DNA from: Rhizomicrobium sp.
GTDB taxonomy: Bacteria; Pseudomonadota; Alphaproteobacteria; Micropepsales; Micropepsaceae
Reading direction: 5' to 3'
NCBI GenBank assembly: GCA_037200045.1
Contig: JBBCHM010000001.1
Span: 186,001-250,000 of the forward strand
Length of the DNA: 64,000 bases
Shown in pieces: positions 35,223-45,514 of this stretch (position 1 is its first letter; every line of letters begins with the position of its first letter). The notes beneath the pieces are model-generated. The model ran no database searches and was not told the origin of the DNA. It saw only the letters and a program-made list of their open reading frames with translations. Both the position numbers and the translations under genes were made by a program.

Positions 35223-37838
35223 ATGGGTGTGCGTCGCGTTCTTCTGCGGAATTCCGCGCTGGTGGGTAGTCTGTGCGTAATGTTGTGGGCGGGCGGCGCA
35301 ATGGCGCAGCCGCAGACCTACACCTTCGACATTCCGGCGGAACCGCTGTCGTCGTCCTTACGCGCGTTCGCGCAGGTCTCGGGACAACAGATCATCTTCA
35401 CCGACGATCTGGTTGCCGGAAAATCGGCGCCGGCGCTGCACGGTAGCTATTCCGTCGAAGATGCGCTGAAACAACTTCTCGCCGGCACCGGCCTGGTCAT
35501 TGAGCGGGCACCCAATGGTGCCATCATGGTCCGATCAAAAAACGCCCAAGCCGCCTCAAATGAAGGGGCGGCTTTGGAAGGCGACTCTGACAAGGCGGTT
35601 GAAACGGTTGTCGTCACCGGAACGCTGATAAAGGGCGTGACACCGGCGTCCCCGTTAATCGTCCTTGATCGTCAGGCCGTCGACCAGTCGGGTGTCGCGA
35701 CGATCGGCGAACTGCTGCGCATCACGCCAGAAAGTTTCGGCGGCGGTCAAAATCCCGGCGTGAATGGCACGGGTCAGGTGGGCGATGCTTGCAACTACGG
35801 GGATATTTCGACCGCGAACCTGAGAGGCCTCGGCTCCGACGCGACCCTCACGCTGATAAACGGCCATCGCCTGGCCTTCAATGGCGTCCAGAATGCCGTC
35901 GACTTATCCGTCATCCCCTTGGCGGCAGTGTCCAGGGTAGAAATCATAACGGATGGCGCGTCCGCGTTATACGGTTCAGACGCTATCGCCGGCGTGGCCA
36001 ATGTTATCCTCAGGCCGGACTATGACGGGGCCGAAACCACGGTCCGCTGGGGCGAAAGCAGCGACGGCGGCGGCGGTCAACGCCAAGTCAACCAGATTGT
36101 AGGCTATTCCGGGAGCGAGGGCGGATTTGTCGCCGACTACGAGCACAATGATCAGCTCATGCTGTCGGCCGGCCAACGATCATTCGCCTCTCAGGCTGCT
36201 GCCAATACAACTTTGCTCCCGGCGACAACGCGCGATAGCGGCCTCATCAGTGGTCACTGGGATATCTCGCCTGTGTTCTCTGTTTTTGCAGATGCGCTTT
36301 ATTCCCACCATAGCAATGTCGACTTTGAAACGCAGCTCTACGATTCGAGCATTCTCTACTACGACGACAGAGGCACGGGCGATCAATACAGCCTCGATGG
36401 CGGCGTCAAAGCCCAGCTCCCCTTCGATTGGACGAGCTCGCTCACGGCCGGGATCACCCGGGACGCCGAGAAGTCCTACAGTCTGCTGACGTCGCCCTTT
36501 TATGCCGGGACAACGAACTTTTCGCTCCCATCAGAATCCGACTTTGCCGACGAGACCTACTACTTCGAAGGAAGCGCCAGCGGCACGATTCCGTCTCCGT
36601 TCGCCAGTCCGATCGGCGTTGCGCTGGAAGCCGGATATCGTCACGAAGGAGAACTCGATAATTTTGGTCCAACGAGCGCCGGGCGGGCGATCACATATGG
36701 CGCAATTGAGCTCAATATTCCGCTCGTTTCTCCCGGACATGGTTGGGAAGGCCTGAGGCGGCTGGAGTTCAGCGGATCGGTTCGATACGAAGACTATAGC
36801 GACTTCGGGAGCACCACCAATCCGAAATTTGGGGTCATCTACAATCCGGTCGACGACCTCGCGCTAAAAGGCACCTGGGGAACTTCGTTCCACGCTCCGA
36901 GCCTTTATCAGGAAGACTCGATACAATATACCTACGCTGAGTCCGCGTCGGGCTGCGGCGACAACTTTCCCGGCAAAGTATGTCTGTATGGGATTGGAGC
37001 CAATCCGACGCTCAAGCCGGAGACCTCTATTGGATGGACTCTGTCGCAAGAATACACTCCGGAATGGGCCTCCGGCTTAAAGGCAACCATCACCGAATGG
37101 TCGGTGCATTTTAAGAACCGTATCACGGTCCCGTTCAACACAACTTTCGGAACGTTCGATAACCCGATTTATGCGCCATTCATTGCTAAAAATCCGGATG
37201 CGTCGACGATAGCGACCCTGACAAGCCCGCCTTACGTCTACTACAACATTTCAGGCCTCCCGGTTTCAGCGAGCACGGTCTACGCCTACTACAAGTCATA
37301 TTACCAAAATGCGGCGCGGCAAAACGCGGCCGGCTTTGACGTCACAATTTCGGATGTGATTCCAATGGCCGGCTGGTTGGTGACGCCCAGTGTGAACCTG
37401 ACACATATGAATTTGGACCAATATGCGACCGCGACATCTCCGGCGAATGAACTTTCCGGAACGATATATAACGTTCCGTCTTACCGCGCTCGTGCGGGCC
37501 TTGCCCTGACGCAGGGTAGGTTGGGCATTGCCACATTTCTAAATTACACAAGTGCCGAGATCGACAACACGGGCAATTATATCCACGGATCGACCACGGT
37601 GAATGGCCATATCAGTTCGTGGACCACATTCGACGCCCAGATTTCATACGATTTCGCAGCCCTGGGTCCGTTGAGCGATTTCAAGGCAGCTCTCTCGGTC
37701 CAGAACCTGTTTGACGCCGATCCGCCCTTTGTCTCGGCAACCTCGACAAACGGGGAATTCAACGGGATTGGATATGATTCGTCCAACGCCTCCCCACTGG
37801 GGCGGTTCATCTCTCTCAGCATCAGTGCACACCTTTAA
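35223..37838 (+). CDS. TonB-dependent receptor with STN signalling domain (cassette 1)
   Basis: About 871 residues from the ATG at 35223, which opens a good signal peptide ending AMAQ; an earlier ATG at 35133 adds a non-signal stretch. Residues about 20-105 form the STN domain (FDIPAEPLSSSLRAFAQVSG, then GQQIIFTDDL), the signalling arm that contacts FecR. VETVVVTGTLI is the TonB box/plug start, and LRGLGSDATLTLINGHRLAF and ITDGASALYGSDAIAG are plug landmarks. The barrel ends in SISAHL. Intact. Its twin at 53870 is broken. The neighbouring peptidase suggests a peptide ligand. Confidence 0.9.
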   Translation: MGVRRVLLRNSALVGSLCVMLWAGGAMAQPQTYTFDIPAEPLSSSLRAFAQVSGQQIIFTDDLVAGKSAPALHGSYSVEDALKQLLAGTGLVIERAPNGAIMVRSKNAQAASNEGAALEGDSDKAVETVVVTGTLIKGVTPASPLIVLDRQAVDQSGVATIGELLRITPESFGGGQNPGVNGTGQVGDACNYGDISTANLRGLGSDATLTLINGHRLAFNGVQNAVDLSVIPLAAVSRVEIITDGASALYGSDAIAGVANVILRPDYDGAETTVRWGESSDGGGGQRQVNQIVGYSGSEGGFVADYEHNDQLMLSAGQRSFASQAAANTTLLPATTRDSGLISGHWDISPVFSVFADALYSHHSNVDFETQLYDSSILYYDDRGTGDQYSLDGGVKAQLPFDWTSSLTAGITRDAEKSYSLLTSPFYAGTTNFSLPSESDFADETYYFEGSASGTIPSPFASPIGVALEAGYRHEGELDNFGPTSAGRAITYGAIELNIPLVSPGHGWEGLRRLEFSGSVRYEDYSDFGSTTNPKFGVIYNPVDDLALKGTWGTSFHAPSLYQEDSIQYTYAESASGCGDNFPGKVCLYGIGANPTLKPETSIGWTLSQEYTPEWASGLKATITEWSVHFKNRITVPFNTTFGTFDNPIYAPFIAKNPDASTIATLTSPPYVYYNISGLPVSASTVYAYYKSYYQNAARQNAAGFDVTISDVIPMAGWLVTPSVNLTHMNLDQYATATSPANELSGTIYNVPSYRARAGLALTQGRLGIATFLNYTSAEIDNTGNYIHGSTTVNGHISSWTTFDAQISYDFAALGPLSDFKAALSVQNLFDADPPFVSATSTNGEFNGIGYDSSNASPLGRFISLSISAHL

Positions 37839-37863
37839 CCTCGCGCGAATGTCGGCTGGGAGC

Positions 37864-40059
37864 ATGCAAATCATGACCAAGGCTCGTCTAAGAGGCGTTT
37901 TCTCTATCCTGATCGTGTCCTGCTGCCTTTGCATGACGGCGAACAGCGTGCAGGCCGAGCCCGTTTCCCTCAAAGAATTGGCGGAGACGGCCGACATCGC
38001 GCAAATCTCGGTATCGCCGGACGGAAATTATGCGAGCTTCAACGTCGCGCGTCCGTCGATAACGACGAATGTGACCTCCCTGGAAATCGTCGTCGTTGAC
38101 CTGCGCACGGGAAAACAATGTGTGCGGGCAGCGAACGGGACACAGATTCTGAATAGCGAGAACTGGCTGGAGGTGGACCCTCCCGTCTGGGCGAAGGATT
38201 CAAAATCGCTGTTTGTTCGCACGTTTGAGAACGACCAAATTCAAATTTCAAGAATTGACATCGCGACCGGCCATCGCACTGTCGTCACCTCCGACGACGC
38301 CGACATCGAGCGATTTTCCTTGAGCTCGGACGGAAACGCGATCGACTACTAGGTTCGGCAAACACGGGCGGAGTTCGAAGCTGGGCAGAAGGAGATCGGC
38401 AGCAAGGGATATCTCGCGGACGATTCTGCAATGCTCTATACGCCGATCGAGAAAAACAGCTGGTTCGAGGGCCGCCGCGTCACGATGCGGATCAATTTCA
38501 ACAATCTCGATGGCTACAACAATTCCGAGACCCCCCTTGTTTATCTCAACGAAAGCCCGTTGCGCGCCAAGAGGTTGGATCTCGATACCGGGACGACGGC
38601 ATACACGCGTTCATCCGATGCGCCGCTTCCATTTTGGATCGGTAATCTCGTACGCAACCCGACCGAGAGCGCACCGCGGTGGCTGAAGGGTGACCTGATA
38701 AGTTACGACGTAAGCCCCGGCAGAGATGCCGTGGTCATACGTCAGTCGCAGTCAACAGCCGGAATTTTCGGTCTGGGCGTTCTGCAACTGGTCGATGCCG
38801 AGACCGGCGTTGAGAAGGCCACCTGCAAGAGCGACTTGTGCACCGGGATTCTGCGCGACGCAGAGTGAGATGCGGCTACGAATTCGATCGTCTTTCTCAA
38901 GAGAGCATCTCCTGGCACCGAAACTTTGATAGGCCGTTGGAATCCCGTTACCGGAGAGGTCACGAAGGTAGGTGAGCTTTCCGGAATTCTATCGGGTGGC
39001 GTGGAGCGGCGCGGCGCGTTTGGCCGCTGTCCAATTTCACGCGGCTCACTGATATGTGCCTATGAGGATTCGATCTCTGCTCCCAGGCTTGTGAGCATGA
39101 ACCTCAAGACCGGCCGCGTGATCGAACTGTTCGACGCAAATCCAACGCTCAAGCCGTCCCGGTTTCCGAAAGTGGACACGTTGGAATGGAAGGACGCGCT
39201 CGGCAATTCGTTTTTCGGAAAGCTCGTTTATCCGGCGAATTATCGACCGGGCAGGCGCTATCCCCTCGTGATTTCCACATATATGTGCAGAGGATTTCTC
39301 CGGGGAGGATCCGGCGATGAGTTTCCCGAGCTCCTTTTCGCTCAGGCGGGGATGGTTGCTCTCTGCGTGAACTACTCGGGTGTCGGCGATTTTTCGGCAG
39401 CACATGCGGCCCAAGCCCGTGAAATCCCGGTGCTTAGGTCCGTGGTGTCGCAATACGAACGCATCGTCGATCAACTGGATCGCCGGGGTTTGATTGATGC
39501 CACCAGAGTCGGCATCGGTGGATTAAGTCTCAGCTCGCAAGCCGTGGAATGGGCGCTCTGGCATTCTCATAAGTTCTCAGCCGCGTCGATTTCCGGTCCT
39601 GCGGCGGTGGACCCGGTATGGGAGGATTGGATGTCGGTGACCAGGTGGGAGCAGGTTAGAGCTCATTACGATCTGCCTGCGTCCGACAACCCCAACGATC
39701 CGGCTTGGATGGCGGTGTCGCCGGCGTTGAACGTGTCGAAGATGACGACCCCTATCATAGTGAACAGCGCGGAGAACGAGGCGCTCGCGGGAATCCAACT
39801 CTATTCGAAGCTGCGACGCGCCGGCATACCGCTCGAGTTGTACATTTACCCCAGGGAAGAACATCAGTTCGTCATCTACCCGAAGGACAAAGCCGCAGTA
39901 TATCAGAGAAACCTCGATTGGTTCGGGTTCTGGCTTCAGGGACACGAAGATCCTGATCCGGCAAAGCGCGAACAATATTCTCGGTGGGAAAAGTTCTGCG
40001 ATCTGCAGATTGCGAAAAAGATCGAACGACCGACATTTTGTACTTCTACAAAGCACTAG
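37864..40059 (+). pseudogene. S9 peptidase resembling lasso-peptide isopeptidase, two nonsense codons (cassette 1)
   Basis: One continuous frame of about 732 codons, interrupted by TAG at 38350-38352 and TGA at 38866-38868 without any frameshift. The signal peptide ends VQAEP. The beta-propeller half starts VSLKELAETADIAQISVSPD. The catalytic half keeps the nucleophile Ser in GGLSLSSQ and His in YPREEHQF, while the acid position reads SAENE. The order of genes and the text of the propeller fit the Atxe2 isopeptidase family, which linearises lasso peptides. It ends in KH and a stop codon whose last base belongs to an IS element. Confidence 0.75.
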
Positions 40060-40905
40060 GGCCGAAACCCAAAAAAGTCATTGTCGGTTGAATCGGTTGA
40101 TGATTCCGTTGCTTCGTGATTCGGAGGCATTGGGATGCGGAACAACCTGTTTTGGCTGAGCGACGAGCAATGGCTTCGGATCGCGCCGCACTTGCCGACG
40201 GACGTGCGCGGCAAAGATCGTGTGGACGACCGTCGCGTGATCAGCGGCATCCTACATGTCTTGAAGAGCGGCTGCCGGTGGTGCGACTGCCCGCCGGAAT
40301 ACGGCCCCCATACGACAATCTACAATCGCTTCGTGCGCTGGGCCGAGCGCGGCATCTGGGAGCGGCTGTTCCGCAAATTGGCGGAGCGCGGACGATCCAC
40401 CGATACCCAGATGATCGACTCGACGCATGTCAAAGCCCACCGCTCGGCCTCGGGCGCAAAAAGGGGGAGCTTAAGCAGGCGATCGGCCGCTCGCGCGGCG
40501 GGCGAAACACGAAAATCCACGCAATCGCAGATGCTAAGGGCCGTCTTCTTTCCATCCTCCTGACCGGCGGCCAGGCGCACGATTGCCCGCCGGCCCAGCG
40601 TCTCATCCGCCGAAGCAAGATCGCCAAGAGGCTGCTCGGCGACAAAGCCTACGACAGCGAAGAACTGCGATTATGGCTGACGGCGCGCGGCACCAAGCCC
40701 GTCGTGCCCAACAGATCGAACCGCAAGCAGCCCTTCAGCTTCGACAGAAAATCCTACAAGCAGCGACACAAGATCGAGAACGCCTTCTGCCGCCTCAAGG
40801 ACTTCAGGCGCATCGCCACACGCTACGACAGGCTCGCCAGAAACTTCCTAGCCTCCGTATGCCTCGTCGCTGCTATCGTGTGGTGGACTTTATGAGTCTG
40901 GACCC
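40059..40905 (+). mobile_element. IS5-family (IS427-like) insertion sequence
   Basis: About 847 bp. Imperfect terminal inverted repeats: GGGCCGAAACCCAAAAAAGT on the left, and on the right GACTTTATGAGTCTGGACCC, whose complement is GGGTCCAGACTCATAAAGTC. Both ends are flanked by TA (40057-40058 and 40906-40907), the dinucleotide target expected for this group. It carries a two-frame transposase. It inserted in the stop codon of the peptidase gene. Confidence 0.8.
40135..40895 (+). CDS. IS5-family transposase in two frames (probable programmed -1 frameshift)
   Basis: The first frame, from the ATG at 40135, covers LSDEQWLRIAPHLPTDVRGK to MIDSTHVKAHRSASGAK and contains the first catalytic Asp. The second frame, -1 relative to it, continues KKGELKQAIGRSRGGRNTKI, GDKAYDSEELR (second Asp) and KIENAFCRLKDFRRIATRYD (Glu). 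The frames join at AAAAAGGGGG (40458-40467), a plausible slippery site. Split genes of this type express the transposase by frameshifting, so I do not treat it as broken. Confidence 0.8.
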
Positions 40906-41275
40906 TAACCCAAGCAGTCCACTTCGTTCGACATCCAGGCGCTTATTTCGGCGTCATCCCTCCGGCACGGCCTTCCGCCGTTGCTCGGCCGGTCGGATAG
41001 GCTCGGACCGGCCGGGTGCGTGCTTCGGAAGCGGCGGCTGGAACACGTTCTTCGGTCGCGCCAGATTCGCCCGATTAGTCTGCTCTTTCACCACCATCCA
41101 TCATCGGTGGGACACGCGGCACGCGAGTGGCACGCACTTTCTTGTAAGTGTTGGAAATTGCATTGTACGCTATTGAACGATATTGCATGCAAAAGGCAGC
41201 GTTTCCGCCGATTTCCTCTTTGGAGCACACCGCTCAAAAGGGTCTGGCCGCAGATTCGAGTCCTAGGCCCAACAC
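40906..41275. other. gap after the IS element, no gene seen
   Basis: No plausible reading frame, repeat or RNA was recognised here. Short frames on both strands are arginine/serine-rich and look like chance. Confidence 0.4.
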
Positions 41276-41767
41276 TCACTGTCCCGCCGACACGCTGCTG
41301 CGTTTCATGACTTCCTTGTGGGGAAGACCTTGAAAGATCAGGCGATGGACCTCTTCGCGCTTGGTGTCAAAAATGCCTGGCTGCGTCCTGCTCGGGATCG
41401 TCTTCGCCAGCATTTCGATATCGAGGACGGCTGCGTCGATATCGGCCTGCTTGAGGTGCGATCGAATCTTCGTCATCACGGCTCCGACGACAACGATAGC
41501 CTCGGAGCATGTAGCGAGGCCGGCAAGATCGACCCTGATCGACCTCGCGATATAGTCGTTGGCGGTATCGTTATGTGTAGGCCGCCACCGAGCCAGCGTT
41601 CTATCGTATAGGCGCATTCGCGATGCCGATTGGTACGGCACCAAATACTGTGCACGTCCACTGTGCAGCGGCGGATAAGAATTGTGCAAAAGCTGGTTTT
41701 GTGAGCAGGGGCAGCACCCATCGCTGGCACTGCGACAAATTTCCCTTTTCAGAATGATATTAAACAT
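41276..41767 (-). pseudogene. possible degenerate response-regulator remnant
   Basis: A minus-strand frame whose C-terminal half reads IRSHLKQADIDAAVLDIEML, similar to the receiver segment around the phospho-acceptor Asp, and then EEVHRLIFQGLPHKEVMKR, which resembles a LuxR-type helix-turn-helix. The N-terminal 80 codons look random. It may be a decayed regulator like the better-preserved FixJ remnant at 51773, which also lies near a cassette. Low certainty. Confidence 0.3.
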
Positions 41768-41795
41768 TACCGTTTATATATTCGGTACTTTCTAA
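41768..41795 (+). promoter_or_regulatory. operator-like repeat before the TonB receptor
   Basis: TACCGTTTATATATTCGGTA (41768-41787) has TACCG/CGGTA arms. The segment ATATATTCGGTACTTTCT within it matches, with two single-base gaps, ATATTTTCGTACTGTTTCT on the minus strand before the dioxygenase gene (48901-48930). It lies about 45-70 bases before the receptor ATG. Confidence 0.45.
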
Positions 41796-41839
41796 TATCG
41801 TTTGTGGCAGTTGCGCAAGGGAGGGGTCCACAAGTGAAC

Positions 41840-44071
41840 ATGCGTAAATCATCGGCTTCGGGTGTGGTTCTTGGGGTGTTGCTTTCGACGACGGCATTGT
41901 GCCGACCCGCCGTGGCGCAGACCGATCCTGCGCCGGCTGCGGCAAGCCCCGGCGAGCAACTGGAAACCGTCATCGTCACCGCGCAGAAGCGCGAGCAGAA
42001 TCTCCAGGACGTTCCCATCGCGATAACCGCGCTCACCACGGAACAGCTTCAGGAACGGCACATCAACAACACCAAGGACCTTACGGGTGTCGTGCCCGGT
42101 CTTCAGATCAAGGCCGGCGACGCATCCGCATCTCCGCAGATATATCTGCGCGGCGTGGGCTCGAACGACTTCAACCCGACCTCCAACAATTCGGTCGGCA
42201 TTTATGTCGACGGGGTCTATCTCGGCTCCCCGCTGTCGCAGATGGCCCAGTTTTACGACCTCGAGCGGGTCGAGGTGTTGAAAGGGCCGCAAGGCACGCT
42301 GTTCGGCCGCAACACGACCGCCGGCGCCATCAGCGTCGTATCCAAGGGTCCCACGCGCGATTTCGAAACCGACGCTTCGGTCGAATACGGAAATTACAAT
42401 TCGGTGGTGCTTGAAGGCGGCATCGGCGGGCCGATCAGCGACGAGCTGGCCTTTCGCGTCGCCGGCACCTTCGACCGGAACGACGGCTACACGCTCAATA
42501 CCTATACCGGCAACCGCGTGAACAACATCAATCGCTGGGCCGGCCGGGCAGAGCTTCTCTATACGCCAAGCGACGACCTCAACATCCTCTTCCAGGTCCA
42601 CAACAGCGAGAACAGCAGCGGTTCGATCAAGGGCCAGATGCGTCCGCTCGATCCGCATACGGCCGCGGCGACCGGCGCGGACGGGCTGTGCAAGCCTGGC
42701 TATTACTATAGCGGCCAGTGCACCAACGCCCTGGGCTATGCGGATCTCGACGGCAGCCCGTTTGTCGGCGCCTACGATCTCGACGGCAACGACAACGTCA
42801 CCTCCATCGGAGGCTCGGCAACGGCAAACTGGGATCTGGGCGAGGTGTCGCTTGTATCGATCACCGCCGTCGAACTCACGACGCGCAACAATTGGGAAGA
42901 CACCGACGACAGCCCCCTGAATCAGCTCGAGATCAATTACCTGGCGCGGGACAACGAATATAGCGAAGAGCTGCGCCTGCAATCGAACACCGATCAGCCC
43001 CTTACCTGGGTGGCCGGCCTCTACTACGGCTACGACCACCTGAACACGAACAGCAACATCGATTACTACGACACGGTCTGGCTGGGCTATCCGTATTCGC
43101 AGAACACGAACACCTACGCGATATTCGGCCAGGCCGACTACAAGATCACGGACAAGCTGACCGTCACGGGCGGGTTCCGGTATTCCTACGACCACAAATC
43201 GTTCGACTACAGCAGCAACTACAATTTCGGGGCTCTGGACCTCTTTACGACGAACCAGAAAAAGGGCTTCGGTGGGCCGTCCGCGCGTTTCGGGCTGAAC
43301 TATGAGTTCGAACCGGATCAGCGCGTCTACGCCACCTACAACCGGGGTTACAAGAGCGGCGGATTCTTCGGCGGCTATGCCGGAGACCTTTCGCAGGTGG
43401 CGCCCTATCAGAACGAAACCGTCAACGCCTACGAGGTCGGCTACAAGGGCATGTTCCTGGATGATACGCTGCGCTTCAACGCCGCCGCCTTCTACTACGA
43501 CTACCAGGACATGCAGGTCTACACGATGGTCCAGGAAACCGGACCGTTGGGGCCGGTCGACGAGCAGGTTCTCGACAACGCCGGCGCGGCCGAGATTTAC
43601 GGCGCGGAGTTCGAGGTCGAGGCGCGGCCGATCAAGAACCTGACGCTCAATGCCGGTGTCGCGCTGTTGCATGCCCGCTATACGCAATACCGCTCGGCCC
43701 TGGCGTCCTCCGACTATACCGGCAACACGCTACCGTCCTCGCCCGAGTTCAGCTTCACCGCCCAAGCGAATTACGTGGCCGATCTCAACAATGGCGATGC
43801 GTTGCTGTTCGAGGCGGACTCCACCTATCGCACCAAGCAGTTCTCCGATACCGCCGACACCACGCGCCTGGCCTCCGGCCCGGTGTTCCTGCTGAACGGC
43901 GAGATCGGTTACCGCTTTCCGGGCCAGAAGGTCGAACTGGGCGTCTGGGGCCGCAACGTCCTGAACAAGATCTATTTCGAGAAGGCGAACTCCATGGCAG
44001 GCGACGGTTTCGACGCGCTGATCTATGGCGCGCCGCGCACCTTCGGCGTCTTCCTGCGCTTCAACGACTAG
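41840..44071 (+). CDS. TonB-dependent receptor, transport type
   Basis: About 743 residues. The signal peptide ends AVAQ. ETVIVTAQKREQNLQDVPIA is the TonB box and plug start common in CirA/BtuB-like sphingomonad and Caulobacter receptors. VEVLKGPQGTLFGRNTTAG is the plug landmark, and the barrel ends in phenylalanine-containing FLRFND. There is no STN domain. The start at 41840 has GGAGGGGTCC upstream. It leads a run with an MFS transporter (14-base gap) and RidA, so it is probably the outer-membrane importer of the substrate of this locus, possibly a carbohydrate or plant metabolite. Confidence 0.88.
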   Translation: MRKSSASGVVLGVLLSTTALCRPAVAQTDPAPAAASPGEQLETVIVTAQKREQNLQDVPIAITALTTEQLQERHINNTKDLTGVVPGLQIKAGDASASPQIYLRGVGSNDFNPTSNNSVGIYVDGVYLGSPLSQMAQFYDLERVEVLKGPQGTLFGRNTTAGAISVVSKGPTRDFETDASVEYGNYNSVVLEGGIGGPISDELAFRVAGTFDRNDGYTLNTYTGNRVNNINRWAGRAELLYTPSDDLNILFQVHNSENSSGSIKGQMRPLDPHTAAATGADGLCKPGYYYSGQCTNALGYADLDGSPFVGAYDLDGNDNVTSIGGSATANWDLGEVSLVSITAVELTTRNNWEDTDDSPLNQLEINYLARDNEYSEELRLQSNTDQPLTWVAGLYYGYDHLNTNSNIDYYDTVWLGYPYSQNTNTYAIFGQADYKITDKLTVTGGFRYSYDHKSFDYSSNYNFGALDLFTTNQKKGFGGPSARFGLNYEFEPDQRVYATYNRGYKSGGFFGGYAGDLSQVAPYQNETVNAYEVGYKGMFLDDTLRFNAAAFYYDYQDMQVYTMVQETGPLGPVDEQVLDNAGAAEIYGAEFEVEARPIKNLTLNAGVALLHARYTQYRSALASSDYTGNTLPSSPEFSFTAQANYVADLNNGDALLFEADSTYRTKQFSDTADTTRLASGPVFLLNGEIGYRFPGQKVELGVWGRNVLNKIYFEKANSMAGDGFDALIYGAPRTFGVFLRFND

Positions 44072-44085
44072 GCGGAGGAAGCACC

Positions 44086-45492
44086 ATGGCGCTCAGCGCA
44101 CGGGGCGATGTGGTGGCGGCCAAAAGCAAAAGGCTTTCGCTGAGCGCATGGAGCTGGGCGCTTTATCAGGGCGCCCGCGATCCCTACATCATCCTGATCG
44201 CGACCTATATATTCACGCCCTATTTCACGCAGGTCGTGATCGGCAATGCCGTGCGCGGCCAGGCGCTGGTGAGCACGTTAAATCTGGTTGCGGGCCTTGC
44301 GGTGGCGCTGACCGCGCCCTTCCTGGGGGCCGCGGTCGACAGGCTCGGGCCGCGCAAGCCGTGGCTCCTGTTCTGCACGGCCGGTTCGGTGCCGCTGATC
44401 TGCGCGTTGTGGTTCGTCGAGCCGAACGGGACGGGGCTTTCGGTCGCCGCAGCCATGGCTTTCATGGCCGTGATCACCGTTCTGATCTCCTATACCGAGG
44501 TTTTCTACAACGCGATGCTGGTCGGCGCCGCAGGAGCGGCAGAGCAGCCGCGCGCATCTGGGCTCTCGTTGACGCTCGGCAACGTCACGACCATCTTCAT
44601 GTTCATCTTCGTGCTGGTCGCCTTTGTGCTGCCCGGCAGGACAACCCTGCCCTTCATCCCGGCACATCCGCTTTTCGGCCTTTCGCCGACGCTGCACGAG
44701 CCGGAGCGCATCGTCGGTCCGATCGTCGGCATCTTTTATGCGCTGGGCGCGCTGCCGCTCTTCCTGTTCTCCGGCGATACAACGCGCAGCGCGGTACGTT
44801 TCGCGGCGGCGTTTCGCGATGGCGCCGGCCGCCTGGTCGCGATGTTTCGCGGCCTGCACGTTCCGCGGGACATCGGAATCTATCTCGCCGCGCGCATGCT
44901 CTATGCCGATGCCAAGATGGCCCTGATCATATTCGGCGGCGTCTATGCCGCCGGCGTCATGCAGTGGGGCGTGGTGGAGCTGGTCGTGCTGGGTATGGTG
45001 ACGACCGTGGCCGGAATCTGGGGCGGCGTGCTGGGAGGATGGCTCGACGTCCGGATCGGCCCCAAATACGCGATCATCACCGAGATCGGCGTCTCCGTCA
45101 TCGGGGTGCTGGCACAGCTTGGCCTCGACCGGCATACGATCTTCTATTTCTGGCACGCCGGCGACATAGCGGCCTGGAACGCGCCGCTGTTCAAGACATG
45201 GCCCGAACTCGTCTATGTGGGCGTCGCCTTCGTCATTTCGGTCGTCGGCACGGCATCATGGGCGTCCAGCCGCACGCTGATGGTTCGGCTGTCGCCACCG
45301 GACGAGGTCGGGACCTTCTTTGGGCTCTATGCGCTGTCCGGCACCGCGACCGTGTGGTTCGGGCCGCTGCTTATCGGCATCTTCACGTCGATCTTCCAGA
45401 CGCAGCAGGCGGGCTTTGCGCCGATCGTGCTGATGCTGTGCGCCGGCCTGGCGATGATGACGCTCGTCCGCGGCGGCGGAAAAAAGGTTTGA
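44086..45492 (+). CDS. MFS/GPH-type sugar:cation symporter-like transporter
   Basis: A 468-residue protein with 12 predicted helices. LSAWSWALYQGARDPYIILI at the N-terminus is typical of the GPH/MFS group with a short cytoplasmic tail. LGAAVDRLGPRKPWLLF is the loop after helix 2. It lies between receptor and RidA genes. Together with the receptor it would carry the substrate across both membranes. Confidence 0.82.
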   Translation: MALSARGDVVAAKSKRLSLSAWSWALYQGARDPYIILIATYIFTPYFTQVVIGNAVRGQALVSTLNLVAGLAVALTAPFLGAAVDRLGPRKPWLLFCTAGSVPLICALWFVEPNGTGLSVAAAMAFMAVITVLISYTEVFYNAMLVGAAGAAEQPRASGLSLTLGNVTTIFMFIFVLVAFVLPGRTTLPFIPAHPLFGLSPTLHEPERIVGPIVGIFYALGALPLFLFSGDTTRSAVRFAAAFRDGAGRLVAMFRGLHVPRDIGIYLAARMLYADAKMALIIFGGVYAAGVMQWGVVELVVLGMVTTVAGIWGGVLGGWLDVRIGPKYAIITEIGVSVIGVLAQLGLDRHTIFYFWHAGDIAAWNAPLFKTWPELVYVGVAFVISVVGTASWASSRTLMVRLSPPDEVGTFFGLYALSGTATVWFGPLLIGIFTSIFQTQQAGFAPIVLMLCAGLAMMTLVRGGGKKV

Positions 45493-45514
45493 CCGCTTAA
45501 ACAGGAGGATTGCC

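Noticed and set aside
40135-40895. Calling the second IS transposase a frameshifted pseudogene
   Set aside because: The two frames meet at a homopolymer slippery run typical for programmed frameshifting, and all catalytic segments are present.
41849-43687. Open frame of 612 codons on the minus strand
   Set aside because: Antisense to the TonB receptor gene; valine/arginine-rich shadow without motifs.
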